Shown here one piece after another: positions 12,420 through 14,634 of a stretch of 14,634 bases of DNA; positions within the stretch are counted from its first letter, which is position 1; the number at the start of each line of letters is the position of its first letter. Below the pieces are notes generated by a model. It saw nothing but the letters and a program-made list of their open reading frames with translations, did no database searches and was not told where the DNA came from. This DNA comes from Natrinema soli. Its GTDB lineage: Archaea > Halobacteriota > Halobacteria > Halobacteriales > Natrialbaceae. The translations under genes and the position numbers were made by a program. The DNA is taken from the NCBI RefSeq assembly GCF_028618695.1, contig NZ_JAQIVI010000355.1, positions 1 to 14,634 on the forward strand, written 5' to 3'.

Positions 12420-14291
12420 CTACCGGCCCAACAGCCGGTGGATGACGGTTCGTTTACTGGGTCGCTCGGCGAGCAGGACCGAACTGTCGACCTCGTTGAC
12501 GACGTCCATGTGGAGGGAGTCGCTCACGAGCCGCGAGAGGAGTCCCGCTTCCGTCGCGCCGATGATCACGAGCGAGTGATCGGCGGCTTCGCGACAGATC
12601 GCCCCCTCGATATCGCCGGAGTCGTCGATCGTGAGGTCGGCGTCCTCGAGGTCGTGCTCGGTGGCCCAGTTCGCGAGGAATGTCCGCCCGTCCGCGCGCT
12701 CCTCGGCGTCGTCGACGACGTGCAGGAGGGACACGTCCGATCCGTCCGCTTGCACGAACGTTCGAGCGACTTCGGCGCTGAGGTCCGAGTCCGGACCGCC
12801 GGCAGTGGGAAGGAGAATCCGGGAGGTGTCCAGGTCTCGATCCTTGAGGACGAGGAAATCGCAGGGGAGGTTGTTGGTCAGCTTTCTGATCCGACTCTTG
12901 GCGGGACCCGCGCCCCACGGTTGCTCGTCGCCCCAGCCGAGGACGACGAGGTCCGCCCGCTCGCGCTCCGCCGTGTCGAAGACGTCCTCGAACGAGCGGT
13001 GGGAGACGACTGTCGAGGTCTCACAGCCGATATCGTACGACGAAATCGTCTCGCGGATCCCGTCCATCTTCCGCTCCGATTCGGAGACGATCCGCTCGTT
13101 CCGTCCGGAGCCGTAGCGCATCGACCGCTGGTCGGGTACCTGGACGATGTGGACGGCGTGGACGACCGCGTTCTCGTGGTCGTTCGCCAGCGTACAGGCC
13201 AGATCGACGATTCGCGACTCGGTACGCGGATTCGAGATCGGGACGAGCACGCGGTACGTCCCGCTCTCTTCGATCTCCGACACGCCGGCGGTGTCGATCA
13301 GGGGAACGTACGACCGGCCGGCGTAGCCGCCGAACAGCCACTCCCGTACCGAAAGCTGGCGTTCGTTCCCATCGAACCGGGCCGACTCGAGGCGGCGTTC
13401 GCTCGTCTGGAAGTAGTTGACGACGGTCACCAGCAAGATACCGCCGATGGTGTTTCCGAGGAGGACTGGGAGCACGAACTGGGTCAGGCCAGCGAAGAGA
13501 CCGAACTCGCCGAGGAAGACGACGTAGGCCATCTCGGTGAACGATGTGACGACGTGGAATAGGTTGCCGATCGGGATCGCGAGGAACGCCATGTAGACGA
13601 TGACGATTCTGGCGATCGTTTCGCGCGCGGAGTACTCCACCCAGACGACGCCGGCGACGATCAGGCCGGCGAAGGTCGCCTTGAAGAACAGATCGAGCCA
13701 CGCCGTTTCCATGCCGTGGGTCCCGAGATACATCGCCGCGTCGGCCGCTTCGGGCGAGAACACGCCGCCCCACGCGAGCGCCGCCGCACCGATCGCGCTG
13801 CCGGTGAAATTGCCGGCAAGCACGATCGTCCAGTGGCGCAGGAGCGCGGGAACGCTCGCGATCCGCTCGAGGGAGAGCGCGACCGGCGGGAGCGTGTTCT
13901 CGGTGTAGAGCTGGTAGCCGCCGATGATGATGTAGAGGAAGCCGAGCGGATAGAGCAGCGCGCTCAGTATCGGATGGCCGTCGGTCGAGGCGTACAGCGA
14001 GGCGTACAGCAAGACCGTGATCGTGATCGCGAAGCCGGCGGCGATGCCGCTGAAGAAGAGCTCGCGGCTCCCCGACGTGACCTCCTCGTCGGCCGCGGCG
14101 ACGATCCGCTGGAAGACCTCGTCGGCGGAGAAGCGATCGCGAACGACCGCGCCGACCGCCGGTGCGCCGCTTCTGGATCGTTCGACCGCCTCTCGGACCT
14201 GTTCTTGCTCGGGCGGCTCTCGGTCCGCCTGCTCCTGATCGGGCGGCTCTCGGTCCGTCCGCTCCTGATCGGGTGGATCGGGGTTATTCAT
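12420..14291 (-). CDS. Formate/nitrite transporter (FNT) domain fused to two UspA domains
   Basis: A 623-residue inner-membrane protein. Residues 1-40 are a hydrophilic, Pro/Glu/Gln-rich tail with a 10-residue repeat (PPDQERTDRE, PPDQEQADRE). Residues about 52-295 form the FNT channel domain with six hydrophobic segments. AGNFTGSAIGAAALAWGG (159-176) is one conserved pore helix. IPIGNLFHVVTSFTEM (239-254) carries His246, at the position of the central pore histidine of FocA. FNT proteins are pentameric channels for formate, nitrite or similar small anions. Residues about 345-485 and 490-610 are two UspA-like domains (YRVLVPISNPRTE, DLVVLGWGDEQPWGAG; SRILLPTAGG, DHSLVIIGATEAGLLSRL), probably cytoplasmic nucleotide sensors. 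The start at 14291 (MNNPDPP) is the only one that includes the repeat. The gene is flanked by two permease fragments. Confidence 0.92.
   Translation of the reverse strand: MNNPDPPDQERTDREPPDQEQADREPPEQEQVREAVERSRSGAPAVGAVVRDRFSADEVFQRIVAAADEEVTSGSRELFFSGIAAGFAITITVLLYASLYASTDGHPILSALLYPLGFLYIIIGGYQLYTENTLPPVALSLERIASVPALLRHWTIVLAGNFTGSAIGAAALAWGGVFSPEAADAAMYLGTHGMETAWLDLFFKATFAGLIVAGVVWVEYSARETIARIVIVYMAFLAIPIGNLFHVVTSFTEMAYVVFLGEFGLFAGLTQFVLPVLLGNTIGGILLVTVVNYFQTSERRLESARFDGNERQLSVREWLFGGYAGRSYVPLIDTAGVSEIEESGTYRVLVPISNPRTESRIVDLACTLANDHENAVVHAVHIVQVPDQRSMRYGSGRNERIVSESERKMDGIRETISSYDIGCETSTVVSHRSFEDVFDTAERERADLVVLGWGDEQPWGAGPAKSRIRKLTNNLPCDFLVLKDRDLDTSRILLPTAGGPDSDLSAEVARTFVQADGSDVSLLHVVDDAEERADGRTFLANWATEHDLEDADLTIDDSGDIEGAICREAADHSLVIIGATEAGLLSRLVSDSLHMDVVNEVDSSVLLAERPSKRTVIHRLLGR
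14201..14280. repeat. 30-bp tandem repeat in the 5' end of the FNT-Usp gene
   Basis: About 2.7 units with period 30. GGGCGGCTCTCGGTCCG occurs at 14211 and 14241, and a partial third unit starts near 14261. It encodes the 10-residue PPDQExxDRE repeat on the minus strand, so slippage would keep the frame. Confidence 0.8.
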
Positions 14292-14344
14292 TACCAGATA
14301 CGCCCCCCTAGAGGGACTAAGCGTTTAGGATCTGGCATCGCTGT

Positions 14345-14358
14345 CCCGTCAAAACGGG
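14345..14358 (-). terminator. Small hairpin downstream of the right-hand permease gene
   Basis: CCCGT (14345-14349) and ACGGG (14354-14358) form a 5-bp stem with a CAAA loop about 30 nt past the permease stop, within the 95-bp gap before the FNT-Usp gene. There is no clear T-tract on the minus strand apart from the TTTT across the loop, so termination is only a possibility. Confidence 0.25.
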
Positions 14359-14386
14359 TCTCGTGGAGCGGGTACCGTCTCGAGCC

Positions 14387-14634
14387 CTATAGCGAGTCGG
14401 GCTCGAGTCGATCGATACCGCGCCCGATGGCGACGAACGCGCCGATCGCGAGGAGGCCGTACGCGGTGAGCAGCAGCCACGTCGTCGGCGTCGGATTCCC
14501 GATCGCGAACTTCGCGACGGTGTTCCCCGGGTGTTCGGGCAACGCGGTCGCGAGGACCAGCGCGCCGACGATGCCGACGGAGTAACACAGCTGTGCCTGT
14601 CGTCTGTCGGGTGCGACGAGCGTGATCGCCGTCC
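14387..14634 (-). CDS. ABC-2 type permease, C-terminal end (runs off the right edge)
   Basis: The minus-strand frame ends at TAG 14387-14389 with ...KFAIGNPTPTTWLLLTAYGL and then LAIGAFVAIGRGIDRLEPDSL. The upstream codons read ITLVAPDRRQAQLCYSVG and IVGALVLATALPEHPGNTVA, identical in DNA to the remnant at 11922-12419. About 82 codons are visible and the rest lies outside. Because its reading frame runs on unbroken to the window edge, this is probably the complete gene and the other copy its truncated duplicate. Its C-terminal tail differs from the remnant's (EPDSL versus FESR). It would be the membrane subunit of an ABC transporter of unknown substrate. Confidence 0.75.
   Translation of the reverse strand, partial: TAITLVAPDRRQAQLCYSVGIVGALVLATALPEHPGNTVAKFAIGNPTPTTWLLLTAYGLLAIGAFVAIGRGIDRLEPDSL
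14505..14634. repeat. Direct repeat copy 2 (permease core), identical to 12040-12169
   Basis: The second member of the 130-bp perfect direct repeat. It extends beyond the window edge. The two copies bracket the whole FNT-Usp gene in the same orientation. Confidence 0.9.

Noticed and set aside
11796..13562. 588-codon plus-strand frame opposite the permease remnant and the FNT-Usp gene
   Set aside because: It is antisense to well-supported genes, its composition is Arg/Asp/Val-rich with no domain, and it spans two unrelated opposite genes and a junction.
11922..14634. Insertion sequence or transposon carrying the FNT-Usp gene
   Set aside because: There is no transposase gene, no terminal inverted repeats and no short target duplication. 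The flanking repeats are pieces of a permease gene, which fits homologous duplication better.

Overview
This window is from a haloarchaeon (class Halobacteria). GC content is high and the CTCGAG motif is very common. The predicted proteins are strongly acidic. There is a gene for the archaeal 20S proteasome beta subunit, an HTH-10 (Bat-type) regulator and a UPF0212/DUF555 protein. Most start codons sit 25-30 bp downstream of a TATA-like element, which fits the leaderless transcripts typical of haloarchaea. The style resembles Natrialbales (Natrinema/Haloterrigena-like), but that placement is inference.

Layout. 1-1781: the 5' part of a ThuA-like gene (minus) diverges from a Gfo/Idh/MocA oxidoreductase (plus) across an AT-rich 460-bp promoter region, probably a sugar-related pair. 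1929-2660: psmB (minus). 2915-3085: a 56-residue membrane protein (minus). 3416-5170: three plus-strand genes with mostly separate promoters, namely UPF0212, an XRE-HTH plus two-CBS regulator, and a TenA-type thiaminase II with all its expected catalytic residues. 5241-6389: a winged-helix regulator (minus) and an uncharacterised 182-residue protein (plus) diverge from a region that holds six tandem 15-bp units. 6443-7473: an HTH-10 regulator (minus) diverges from a DUF2892-like small membrane gene broken by one in-frame amber codon. 7535-8509: an aldo/keto reductase (minus). 8828-11814: a Tat-exported penicillin-amidase-family Ntn hydrolase, followed with a GTGA overlap by a four-helix membrane protein (minus). 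11922-14634: a formate/nitrite-transporter domain fused to two UspA domains, flanked by two homologous pieces of an ABC-2 type permease. The downstream piece is an N-terminally truncated remnant. The upstream piece runs off the window. Their cores are identical over at least 130 bp.

The points most worth attention are the 15-bp iterated site array at 5681-5770, the permease duplication around the FNT-Usp gene, and the amber-interrupted DUF2892 gene. No tRNA, rRNA, CRISPR array or transposase gene was seen. I did not find one coherent new system across the window. It reads as mostly chromosomal housekeeping and regulatory genes with local rearrangement at the right end.
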